From assembly GCA_900290095.1 (NCBI GenBank), contig OKQS01000002.1, positions 1 to 64,000 on the forward strand: a DNA stretch of 64,000 bases, given 5' to 3'. The notes under the pieces were generated by a model that had not been told where the DNA came from, made no database searches, and was given only the letters and a program-made list of their open reading frames with translations. The DNA comes from Khoudiadiopia massiliensis. GTDB lineage: Bacteria; Bacillota; Clostridia; Tissierellales; Peptoniphilaceae. The position numbers were made by a program, and so were the translations under genes. Positions 33,783 to 43,200 of the stretch are shown one piece after another. Every line of letters starts with the position of its first letter. Positions within the stretch are counted from its first letter, which is position 1.

Positions 33783-34878
33783 TGCGATTAACTATCCTTT
33801 CATGAATTTCATCTTTCAGGGCCTGTCTTAGATCCTCATCCCAAATCCTATCCAGACAAGGGGTCATACGGGCTTCCACTATCATGCCCTCAGCCTCTTC
33901 CCTGCTGAAGCCCCTGCTCATAATATAGAAAAGCTGGTCCGGATCTATCTTTCCGTCTGATGCGGCATGGTTGGCTTGTACCAAATCCTCATGGCACAGG
34001 AGAATGGGTACGGAAACAGACCTAGCCTCTTCGCTCATAAGAATGGTAAATTCGCTCTCATTTCCGATGGCCCCAAGAGATCCCTCTTTAAAATCAAGGG
34101 TGTCCCTGAAACTCTTATAGGCCCGGTCCAATAAGGCCCCGTTGGCGTCTATATGGCCCTCATTGTAATGGTTATAAAAAGCCAGATTATAGAAGATGTC
34201 AAATTTCATATCTCCATAGCCCAGGTAAACTGTTGATATGTCATTTTTCGCTTCAAAACCCAGGAGGTCTCCTGAATAGTAGAAGTTATTAATTGATCCG
34301 CCCATTTCCACTGTAGTGAGGTTGAGCTCGGCCCCATCCCCCATATCACCGATAAGAGAGAAGTTGTTTATGGTTGCTTTTCCGGCCCTATTCACTAAAA
34401 CAAGGTCCAGTTGGGCATCATCATGAAGCTTGAGTTCCATCAAACCGTTTCTATAGGACTTTCCATCATCCCCATCCAATAGCATTATAAATCTTGCCCG
34501 GTTTCCGACAGGAACTTCTATCTGGACCGTGTCTATAAGTATGTCCTGTTCCCTATCCAAGTAATATTCAAGCCTGCCTTCGTCCCCCTCGTAAAGGACA
34601 AAGCGGCCTTCCAAGTTGCTTGAGTTTTTAGCCTGGTCCACCAGCTCCTGAGAAATTCCCCTTTGATTATTAGAAAGCTCGAGACTCAGGTCCTCACTTA
34701 TGGGAAGGAGTTCTCCTTTTTTCACTTTCGGAATAAAATTTTTCTTTTCTTCCGTTCCCCGGACCAATCTTTCACCGATATCTTTAGAAAAGGCCGTCTC
34801 TACTGTATTTGCTTTCAGCCAATTATAAGAGCCGGAAGGCAAGAGGGAGCCCTGTCCCGGTAATAGTTTTCGGCTCAT
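33769..34878 (-). CDS. sufD: Fe-S cluster assembly scaffold subunit SufD
   Basis: SufD (369 aa) forms the SufBC2D scaffold with SufB and SufC, a right-handed beta-helix protein. The C-terminal half carries the shared SufB/D pattern (HANGALLD..., LCHEDLVQANHAASDGKIDPDQLFYIMSRGFSREEAEGMI). His in QANHAA corresponds to the cluster-ligand histidine of SufD. The start overlaps the sufB stop as ATGA with AAAGGAG before it. Confidence 0.93.
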   Translation of the reverse strand: MSRKLLPGQGSLLPSGSYNWLKANTVETAFSKDIGERLVRGTEEKKNFIPKVKKGELLPISEDLSLELSNNQRGISQELVDQAKNSSNLEGRFVLYEGDEGRLEYYLDREQDILIDTVQIEVPVGNRARFIMLLDGDDGKSYRNGLMELKLHDDAQLDLVLVNRAGKATINNFSLIGDMGDGAELNLTTVEMGGSINNFYYSGDLLGFEAKNDISTVYLGYGDMKFDIFYNLAFYNHYNEGHIDANGALLDRAYKSFRDTLDFKEGSLGAIGNESEFTILMSEEARSVSVPILLCHEDLVQANHAASDGKIDPDQLFYIMSRGFSREEAEGMIVEARMTPCLDRIWDEDLRQALKDEIHERIVNRNEPA

Positions 34879-36380
34879 CCTATTGCTCCTTTCAATTCCA
34901 AGCTGATGAGGTTGTTCATCTCAACCGCATATTCCATTGGCAGCTCCTTGGCTACCGGTTCGGCAAAGCCCCTGACTATCATGGCTTTAGCCTCATCTTC
35001 AGGAATTCCCCTTGTCATAAGATAAAAAACCGCATCCTCATCAATTGTTCCGATGCTGGCCTCGTGGCCCAATTCCACATCTTCGTTTTCTATTTTCATC
35101 ACGGGGATGGTGTCTGTCCTGGAGTCCGAATCCAACATCAAGGATTGGCAGTCCTGGCTGCAAACAGACCCCTGTGCATTCTCGGCTATGAAAACCGTTC
35201 CCCTATATACTGAAACCCCGCCGGATTTTGAAATCGACTTTGAGTTTATTGATGATTTTGTATTAGGAGCCAAGTGTATGGCCTGGGCTCCCGTATCAAG
35301 GTATTGGTCCTTGCCGGCAAAGGTAATGCCTGTATATTCAGAGGTAGCCCCTTCTCCGACCAGAACTGATGCCGGATAAAGCATGGATACGGCCGATCCG
35401 AAGGATCCTGAAATCCACTCGATTTTTCCGCCCTCTTCAACCCTGGCCCTTTTGGTGTTCAAGTTGTACATGTTTCTTGACCAGTTCTCTATGGTCGAGT
35501 ACCGCAAATTGGCGTCTTCTCCTACATAGAGCTCAACGGCCCCGGCATGAAGATTTAGGGTGTTATATTTCGGCGCTGAGCAGCCCTCAATGAAGTGGCA
35601 ATAGGCACCCGGCTCTATGATTATGAGCGTATGTTCAAACTGGCCAGCTCCCGGAGCATTCAGCCTGAAATATGATTGAAGGGGAATATCCACATTTACT
35701 CCCTTTGGCACGTAAACGAAAGATCCGCCCGACCATACCGCATAGTGAAGGGCGGCATAGCGGTGGAGATTGGGGCTTATTATTTTCCCGAAATATTTTT
35801 TTACAAGCTCGGGATACTCCCTGACCCCGGTCTCGAAATCCGTGTATACTACGCCCTGTTTGGACAGGTAGTCCTTCATGTTATGGTATACGATCTCTGA
35901 ATCGTACTGGGCCCCGACTCCTGAAAGTGACTCGAGCTCAGCCTCAGGTATCCCCAATTTTTCGAATGTATCCCTTATCTCATCGGGCACATCCTTCCAA
36001 TTTCTTGATTTCTGGGCTTTTGGCCTTACATATACGGAAATCTTGTCCATATCTACGGCAGAAAGGTCCGGTCCCCAATTAGGATTTTTTGATGAGTTGA
36101 ATATCTCCAGAGCTTCCAATCTCTTTTCAAGCATCCATTCCGGTTCATTCTTCTCTTTGGAAATCTCCCTGACCGTCTCTTCGTTCAAGCCATTATCCGT
36201 TTTATATTCATAGTCAAATTTGTTTTTTATGTCATAAACTCCGCGCCTCTGGTCGGAAACTTGCGACCTCTCAGGGGCTTGGATTTTTTCGTTTCTTTTC
36301 TTCTCTTCCCTCTGAGCCTTCCTCTCTTCATGGCGCAGGGCGGCCAAGTCCTTGGCCTTTTTTAACTCAGGTCTGTCCAT
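34875..36380 (-). CDS. sufB: Fe-S cluster assembly protein SufB
   Basis: SufB (501 aa), the subunit on which the nascent Fe-S cluster is built. The core region is conserved (AALHYAVWSGGSFVYVPKGVNVDIPLQ split around residue 215, EGCSAPKY, and the C-terminal GHEASIGTIDEDAVFYLMTRGIPEDEAKAMI). It has a lysine/arginine/glutamate-rich N-terminal helix (about 1-45) longer than in most homologs, of unknown use. It begins 3 bases after the sufC stop. Confidence 0.96.
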   Translation of the reverse strand: MDRPELKKAKDLAALRHEERKAQREEKKRNEKIQAPERSQVSDQRRGVYDIKNKFDYEYKTDNGLNEETVREISKEKNEPEWMLEKRLEALEIFNSSKNPNWGPDLSAVDMDKISVYVRPKAQKSRNWKDVPDEIRDTFEKLGIPEAELESLSGVGAQYDSEIVYHNMKDYLSKQGVVYTDFETGVREYPELVKKYFGKIISPNLHRYAALHYAVWSGGSFVYVPKGVNVDIPLQSYFRLNAPGAGQFEHTLIIIEPGAYCHFIEGCSAPKYNTLNLHAGAVELYVGEDANLRYSTIENWSRNMYNLNTKRARVEEGGKIEWISGSFGSAVSMLYPASVLVGEGATSEYTGITFAGKDQYLDTGAQAIHLAPNTKSSINSKSISKSGGVSVYRGTVFIAENAQGSVCSQDCQSLMLDSDSRTDTIPVMKIENEDVELGHEASIGTIDEDAVFYLMTRGIPEDEAKAMIVRGFAEPVAKELPMEYAVEMNNLISLELKGAIG

Positions 36381-36383
36381 GGA

Positions 36384-37133
36384 TTAGGCCTCCAGCTCTT
36401 CGCGAATCCAGCCGTAACCCTGACTCTGAACCTTTTCTGCCAGGTCCGGTCCGCCTTCCTTGGCAATTTTACCGTCAATTATCACATGGACCTTGTCAGG
36501 ATGCAGGGCACTCAATATGCTTGAGATGTGAGTTATAATCATGCAGGATTTTTCTTCATTTAAAAATTCGGACATGCCATTGGAAACGACCCTTACAGCA
36601 TCAACATCAAGGCCTGAGTCTGTCTCATCCATCATGACGAAATCGGGGTCCAGGGTCTGCATTTGAAGAATCTCAGTCTTTTTCTTCTCGCCGCCTGAAA
36701 ATCCCACGTTTAAGTACCTGCCCGGCAAGTCCTTTTTCATTTCCAAGTCTTCAGATTTTTTCCTGATCTCCTTATTGAACTTCAAAACTGAGGGATTCTT
36801 GCCCTCTTTTTGAGCCAAAGCCGTTCTCAAAAAGTCCTCGACTGTTATTCCCGGAATCTCTTTGGGGTTCTGGAAGCACATGAAAATTCCTGCACGGGCT
36901 CTTTCATCAACACTCATTTCCAGTATTGATTTCCCCTTGTACAAAATATCACCGGAAGTAACTTTATAAGCCGGATGGGCCATTATGGCATTGGCCAGGG
37001 TTGATTTTCCTGCCCCGTTAGGTCCCATCAAAACGTGGATCTCACCGGCCTCTATTGTCAGTGAAACCCCCTTTAAAATTTCTCGATTATTTACAGTAAC
37101 GTGTAAATCTCTTACCTCTAATAAGTTAGACAT
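36384..37133 (-). CDS. sufC: Fe-S cluster assembly ATPase SufC
   Basis: SufC (249 aa) is the ABC-type ATPase of the SufBC2D complex. It has Walker A GPNGAGKST (36-44), a signature loop of Suf type (GFSGGEKKK), Walker B VMMDETDSGLD and the H-loop ITHISSIL. AAGGAG precedes the ATG. It follows a glycosyltransferase gene by 35 bases without a terminator or an obvious promoter, so the suf genes seem to be read from upstream. Confidence 0.97.
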   Translation of the reverse strand: MSNLLEVRDLHVTVNNREILKGVSLTIEAGEIHVLMGPNGAGKSTLANAIMAHPAYKVTSGDILYKGKSILEMSVDERARAGIFMCFQNPKEIPGITVEDFLRTALAQKEGKNPSVLKFNKEIRKKSEDLEMKKDLPGRYLNVGFSGGEKKKTEILQMQTLDPDFVMMDETDSGLDVDAVRVVSNGMSEFLNEEKSCMIITHISSILSALHPDKVHVIIDGKIAKEGGPDLAEKVQSQGYGWIREELEA

Positions 37134-37168
37134 ATCTGCTCCTTAATATTTTTATATCCGACCCGGTG

Positions 37169-38329
37169 TCATAAAGATCCGTGTTCCTTATATATCTCCA
37201 GTATAAGCCCGGCAATTCTCCGGGGTGAAAACTCCTCAACAACCTTTGCTGAAATTTGAGTCCTATTAAAGGTCCCATAGTTTTCCCTCATCATATTCAT
37301 GGCCTGACAAGCCCCGTCGATGTCTCCGGGATCCACGAAGTAACCCATATCCGGTTCAATGAAGTCTTGTGGCCCGCCTGATCGGCTTGAAATTACCGGA
37401 AGGCCGGCGGCCATGGCCTCGATAAAGGCTACGCCGAATGTTTCTGAATATGATAGGAGAATGAAGGCCCTGGATTTTTTATATTCCATGGCCAAGTCCC
37501 TCCTGGGTCTTACACCTTTAAATTCAATCTTATCTTTTATACCCTTTTCTCGGGCAAGCTTCTCAAGATCTTCCCTGTTTGAACCTTTACCAAATATTGT
37601 TAGCCTGCTTGAAGGGTATTTTTCTAAATGTTTTTTAAAAGCTTTTATGAGTATATCAAATCCCTTGATGGGGATGAGGTTGCCTGTTGAAACAAAATTA
37701 AAACAAGTTCTGTCATCTTCAACCCGACCTTGGTCACTCAGGTCAGTCTCTTCACTGTATTTAAATATTGATGTGTCCATAAGATTTGGAACAACAATTG
37801 AGTCGAAGCCAAGTTTTTTCTTTATGTTGTTTTTTAAGGCTCCTGAAACCGTGATCAGGGCTTCAAGTCTCGGATAGACCTCCAAGGCCTGCAACTCGTC
37901 CTCTTCCTTTATTTTTTCCCTATTGAGCTTGGAAGAATGCTCAGTCAGATAGATGGGGATCCCCTCTTTTCCCGCCTTTTCGTGTGAAACCAGGCCCATG
38001 GCGGTAAAATGGGCATGGATAAGACAGGGCCTGCCTTTGTCGGCCACAGCCCTGTCATAAAGTTTATTAAAAGCCCTTTTGCCTAATTTTGATCTTAGGG
38101 TAAGGGGAAGAAGGCCTATGGGGACATCGGTTTTATAGATCTCTATCCCGTCTCTTTCCAGCTTCTTTATTCCCCACTTCCTCCAATGCCATATTGACCT
38201 GAAGTCCAGGGCCATATATACCACTTCAAGGCCCGCCTCTTTAAGGGCTCTTGCCTGGTCCCAGGCGAACTGGCCTACAGTAGGTTCCTTCTCCGTCGGC
38301 AAATTATTGCCCACCACCATTACATACAT
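37169..38329 (-). CDS. Glycosyltransferase family 4
   Basis: GT-B fold retaining glycosyltransferase (386 aa). The N-terminal GT4 domain (about 15-175, HAHFTAMG, LTEHSSKL) is followed by the C-terminal nucleotide-sugar domain (NFVSTGNLIPIKGFDILIKAF split near 210, and the acceptor-site ESFGVAFIEAMAAGLPVI with the EX7E motif as SETFGVAFIEAMA). The donor and acceptor cannot be named; a role in making the wall polymer that CWB2 proteins bind is a guess from context. It starts 1 base before the mrp stop region ends, within the activase-suf run. Confidence 0.85.
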   Translation of the reverse strand: MYVMVVGNNLPTEKEPTVGQFAWDQARALKEAGLEVVYMALDFRSIWHWRKWGIKKLERDGIEIYKTDVPIGLLPLTLRSKLGKRAFNKLYDRAVADKGRPCLIHAHFTAMGLVSHEKAGKEGIPIYLTEHSSKLNREKIKEEDELQALEVYPRLEALITVSGALKNNIKKKLGFDSIVVPNLMDTSIFKYSEETDLSDQGRVEDDRTCFNFVSTGNLIPIKGFDILIKAFKKHLEKYPSSRLTIFGKGSNREDLEKLAREKGIKDKIEFKGVRPRRDLAMEYKKSRAFILLSYSETFGVAFIEAMAAGLPVISSRSGGPQDFIEPDMGYFVDPGDIDGACQAMNMMRENYGTFNRTQISAKVVEEFSPRRIAGLILEIYKEHGSL

Positions 38330-38330
38330 A

Positions 38331-39185
38331 TCACTTATTTTTCGCCTTCAATTCTTCAAGCTTGTCAACCAGTTTCTTAAAGGGGCTGACGTCAGCTTCT
38401 TCTATCCTGCCCTTGTCAATGAGTTGGGCAACTTCCGGATTTATGGGGAGCCGGGCAAGCAGGTCCAATTTTTTCTCCCTGCAGATATCCTCTATATGGC
38501 TTTCCCCGAATATCTTATATTCCTTGCCTGTGTCCGGTGCCCTAAAATAGCTCATGTTCTCTATGACCCCAATGATGGGAATTCCCATCATAAGGCACAT
38601 GTTCATGGCCTTCTCGACTATCATGGATACCAGGTCCTGGGGGCTGGTAACAAGGATAACCCCGTCCAGTGGAAGGGTCTGAAATACCGTTAAGGGTACG
38701 TCTCCTGTCCCCGGAGGCATATCAACAAACATATAGTCAACATTGGAATATACGATATCGGTCCAAAACTGTTTTACAGCCATGCCCACCATGGGTCCCT
38801 TCCATATAATGGGCTCCACATCCCTCTCCAAAATAAGATTGGTCGAAACTATCTGGATCCCCGAATTGCTTTCCCTGGCATGGGCAACCCCGTCCAGCAT
38901 TTCCAAGCCCTTGGAAAGCCCGAAAGCCTTGGGTATTGACGGCCCTGTAATATCCGCATCCAGTATGGCCGCATTCCAGCCCGATTTTTCCATGGCCAAG
39001 GCGGCAAGCGAAGTTACTGTGCTCTTACCGACACCTCCCTTGCCGGACATAACTGCAATAAGCTTATCAATTCTGCTTTTCTCATGGGGATTTTCATAGA
39101 AAATAGGCCTGCCCTTTTCTATATTTTCCTGCATTTTCCTCGTTTTCTCTTCCCGATCCTGCATTTTCTTATTATTATCGGCCAT
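38331..39185 (-). CDS. mrp: Mrp/NBP35-type Fe-S carrier ATPase
   Basis: P-loop ATPase of the Mrp/ApbC family (284 aa), thought to carry Fe-S clusters to target proteins. The deviant Walker A is MSGKGGVGKST, switch I DADITGPSIPKAFG, Walker B VDMPPGTGD. The loop after NMSYF usually contains CxxC; here it reads RAPDTGKEY without it, so the usual bridging cluster site is missing or elsewhere. I start it at the ATG of MADNNKK (39185) with AAGGGAG before it; it overlaps the end of fni by 11 bases. Confidence 0.9.
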   Translation of the reverse strand: MADNNKKMQDREEKTRKMQENIEKGRPIFYENPHEKSRIDKLIAVMSGKGGVGKSTVTSLAALAMEKSGWNAAILDADITGPSIPKAFGLSKGLEMLDGVAHARESNSGIQIVSTNLILERDVEPIIWKGPMVGMAVKQFWTDIVYSNVDYMFVDMPPGTGDVPLTVFQTLPLDGVILVTSPQDLVSMIVEKAMNMCLMMGIPIIGVIENMSYFRAPDTGKEYKIFGESHIEDICREKKLDLLARLPINPEVAQLIDKGRIEEADVSPFKKLVDKLEELKAKNK

Positions 39186-40221
39186 GGCCCGCTCCCTTTC
39201 CAATCTCATTATCTATAAGGATTTTAAGCTTGCCCACATAGGTGTGGGGGACTTTTTTAAGATTCTCCGGCCTGTCGCAGCCCAAGAGCAACATGCCCAT
39301 TTTTAAATGGCTTAAAAACCTTGACACATAGTATTCGGCATAGGCCCTGTCACCGTGCATGAGGAACTTAAGAAGCTCTCCGGATACGGCCCCCATATCG
39401 GCTCCCATGACCATGCCCCTTATCAGGTCCGAGGCTGTTTTTATGCCTCCCGATACCATGATTTTTTGTTGGGGACAATATTTCAAGGCATTCCACAAGG
39501 ACTTGGCTGTGGGTATCCCCCAATTATAGAATTCCGTAAAATCCTCATCCAGCCTGCGCAAATCCTCTATTTCAAAAAAATTGGTCCCGCCCAGGCCCGA
39601 AACATCAACCATGGCCAAGGGAAGGCTGTTTAAAAAGGCCAGATCGTCCTTGTTGAAGCCGAAGCCCACCTCTTTAACAATTATTTTCCCCGGAAAAGCC
39701 CGGCTGAGTTTTTCCAAGTTTTCCTTTCTTCCCTTGAAGTTCCTGTCCCCCTCCGACATTGTCAGCTCCTGGGCAGGATTAATGTGGATGCCTATGCCGT
39801 CAGCATCTATCATTTCCATAACTTTTCCAACTTCCTCAACATTGGCATCGGAGCCCAGGTTTGCAAAAATCAAAGCATCGGGGCCCATAATTTCCCTAAT
39901 ATGGGAGAAGCTGTCAATGCTGTCCTTGTCCTCCAGGGCAATCTTCATTGACCCAACCTGCATGGGGATCTTGAAGTCCCGGGCTATTTCCGCCAGGTCC
40001 CGGTTGATCTGCCCGGTCATCTCTGTCCCGCCCGTCATGGCATTGATCATGAGGGGCATGGAGATGGCCTTGCCCATAAGGTTTGTTGACGTATCTATCT
40101 GATCATAGTCCAGCTCCGGCAAGGAGTCCGGTTCAAAGTACAGGTCATCCAAAAGGGTCTCTCCCCTATATTCGGATCTAAGGCAGTACTCTATGTGTTC
40201 ATCTTTACGCTCTTTACGCAT
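39175..40221 (-). CDS. fni: Type 2 isopentenyl-diphosphate isomerase
   Basis: FMN-dependent IDI-2 (348 aa) interconverts IPP and DMAPP for isoprenoid synthesis. The N-terminus RKDEHIEYCL is the family start; other marks are MINAMTGGTEMTGQINRDLAEIA (split near residue 57), the QVGSMKIAL motif, VKEVGFGF with the flavin-region lysine, and MVSGGIKTASDLIRGMVMGADMG at the phosphate site. The start overlaps the activase by 8 bases. Its presence among Fe-S genes is unexpected. Confidence 0.94.
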   Translation of the reverse strand: MRKERKDEHIEYCLRSEYRGETLLDDLYFEPDSLPELDYDQIDTSTNLMGKAISMPLMINAMTGGTEMTGQINRDLAEIARDFKIPMQVGSMKIALEDKDSIDSFSHIREIMGPDALIFANLGSDANVEEVGKVMEMIDADGIGIHINPAQELTMSEGDRNFKGRKENLEKLSRAFPGKIIVKEVGFGFNKDDLAFLNSLPLAMVDVSGLGGTNFFEIEDLRRLDEDFTEFYNWGIPTAKSLWNALKYCPQQKIMVSGGIKTASDLIRGMVMGADMGAVSGELLKFLMHGDRAYAEYYVSRFLSHLKMGMLLLGCDRPENLKKVPHTYVGKLKILIDNEIGKGAGHGR

Positions 40222-43200
40222 TCAGGCCTCCCTCCAGATTTTCTCTAGCCTGGGTCATCATAAGCTTGACCCTGTTAAGCTGATTGACTTCAGATGCTCC
40301 CGGATCATAATCTATGGCAATTATATTTGATTCGGGATATTTTTCCCTAATTGCTTTCATAACACCCTTACCGGTAATGTGGTTGGGCAGACAGCCGAAG
40401 GGCTGTATACATACTATATTAGGTGCTCCTGCATGTATCAATTCTATCATCTCTCCTGTCAGAAGCCAGCCCTCTCCGTACTGATGACCCAGGGAGACAA
40501 TTTCTTGGGCATAGGACTCGATGTCTTCTATTTTCATCATCTCTTCAAAGTTTTTAGACTCCCGTAGAGCTTTCCTTACGGGTTTTCTGTAGGACTCCAA
40601 GGCCATAATACCCAACTTGCAAATCGTTGCCGTCCATTTGGAAGTCCCTAAGAGCTCACTTTTATGGATGCTGTTTCTTAGACAATACAGGATAAAGTCC
40701 GTGAGATCCGGAACCACAACCTCGGCCCCTTCCTCTTCCAATATATCTTGCAGATTATTGTTGGCCTGGGGCAGGTATTTTACCAGTATTTCACCTACAA
40801 TTCCCGCCCTGGGTTTTACCGTATCTTCCATTTCAATTCCGTCAAACTCCTCCACGCATTGTCTGACAAGCTTACCATAGCGAGCTCTTGACGGTTTTCT
40901 TATAAAATCCCTGCTGGTCTCTATCCACTTCTCTTTGAGTTGCTCACTTTCTCCCTTATTTTTTTCATAGGGCCTGACCCTGTTTGACATCCTCATGATC
41001 AGGTCTCCCAATACTATGGAATAAGCCGCCTTATTGAGAAGTGATGGGGTGAGTTTAAGGCCGGGTGACATCTCGATTCCCTGGAAAGATAGAGCAATTA
41101 CCGGTATCTGGGGACAACCCATATCCCTTAAAGCCTTCCTTATATATCCGACATAATTTGAAGCCCTACAGGCTCCCCCCGTTTGAGTTATTAAGAGTGC
41201 TGTCCTGTCGGGATCATATTTTCCGGATTCCAAAGCTTCCATCATCTGGCCTACAACCGTTATTGACGGATAGCAGGAATCATTATTAACATATTTAAGG
41301 CCGGCATTGATAACCTCGCTGTCAACCCTATCCAGGAATTCAACCTTATAGCCTTCCGAGCTGAAGGCCGACTGGAAGATCCTGAAATGGTCCGGTGCCA
41401 TGGCCGGGACCAGAATCGTATAGTCCTTTTTCATGGACTTCATAAACTTGGCCTTTTTGGGGGCATAAGACGAGTCTTCCCTTTTTATTCCGAGTCTCTC
41501 ATGCTTGGAATCCTCAATTGCCTGAATAAGAGACCTTATCCTTATTTTAGCAGCTCCGAGATTGGAAATTTCGTCAATTTTAAGCAGGGTGTATATTTTC
41601 CCCTTGGATTCCAAAATTTCCTGAACCTGGTCGCTTGTTACAGCGTCAAGTCCGCATCCGAAAGAATTCAGCTGGATAAGCTCCAGGTCATCCGATTCCG
41701 AAACATATTGGGCTGCTCGGTATAGCCTGGCATGATAAACCCACTGATCCAACACTCTCAGATCTTCCTCGGTATCACCCGCATTCATAGCCAGAGCATC
41801 TTCGGAAATCAAGCCTAAACCCATTGCATTTACAAGCTCGGGAATACCGTGATTGATTTCGCTGTCAATGTGATAGGGCCTTCCCGCAAGTACTATGGCC
41901 TTCTTCTTGTTTTTCTTTATCCAATCCAGAGCGATAGCTCCTTCAGCCTTGACATCTTCATGGTAATTCTTCTGCTCATTCCATGCATAGTCACAGGCTG
42001 CCCTGGTTTTGTCCCTATCTATCCTATATGTTTTACCGCCTATCTTAATTTCTGAAAAAATGTCTTCCAGTCTTGAGGACAGGGACTTCTTGTCTTTAAA
42101 TGATAGGAAGGGATAGTAGTATGTGACCCCCTTTTCCTTTATTGAAGAAACATTATTCTTTATTACTTCCGGGAAACCTATGACAACCGGGCAGTTGACC
42201 TGGTTTTTAGCATTATCAAACTGCTTATTTTCATAAAATATCGAAGGATACCATATGAAGTTTACTCCGGATTCAACCAGACTTTCTATATGGCCGTGGA
42301 CCAGCTTAGCCGGGTAGCAGACTGTTTCCGATGAAATGGAGGCCAGGCCCTTATCATATATTTTTCTGGATGAGGCCTCCGACAATTTTACAGGGAAGCC
42401 CAATTTGTAGAAAAAGCTGTGCCAGAAGGGATAGTTTTCATATATGTTCATGACTCTAGGTATGCCGACCGTCGGGTATTTTGCCAATGATTTTGGCAGG
42501 TACGAATAGTAATTGAAGAGCCTGTCATACTTATATTTATATAGGTTTGGAATATCCCTGTCTTTTCTCTCTATCCCGGCCCCCCTCTCACAGCGGTTGC
42601 CGGATATATACCTGGATCCGTCTGAAAATATGTTGACGGTTAAAGCACAGTTGTTGCTGCACCGACCGCACCTGGCTGACCTTTGACTGTAGGAAAACTC
42701 ATTGAGCTCTTTTTCATTTTTCAGGCCTGTTTTCCCCTCTGAACGGTCCATTGCAATAAGGGCCATACCCATAGCCCCCATGATTCCCGCAATGTCCGGC
42801 CTGGTCGCCTTTCTTCCGGTGATTTTTTCAAAGGCCCTTAATATTGCATCTCCGTAAAAAGTTCCTCCCTGGACAACAAGGTTTTCTCCCAGCTTTTGAG
42901 GATCTCTGATTTTTATAACTTTTTGTATTGCATTTTTTATAACCGAATAGCAGAGCCCTGCCGCTATGTCTTCCAATTCGGCGCCTTCTTTTTGGGCCTG
43001 CTTGACTTTTGAGTTCATAAATACCGTGCACCTGCTGCCAAGGTCTACCGGATTTTTGGCAAAAAGCGCCTTCTTTTGAAAGCTCTCCGCATCCATGCCG
43101 ACCGAAGCCGCAAAAGTCGAGAGAAAGGAACCGCATCCTGACGAGCAGGATTCGTTTAGCTGGATTGAATCGATGATTCCGTCTCTGATGTGCATGGCCT

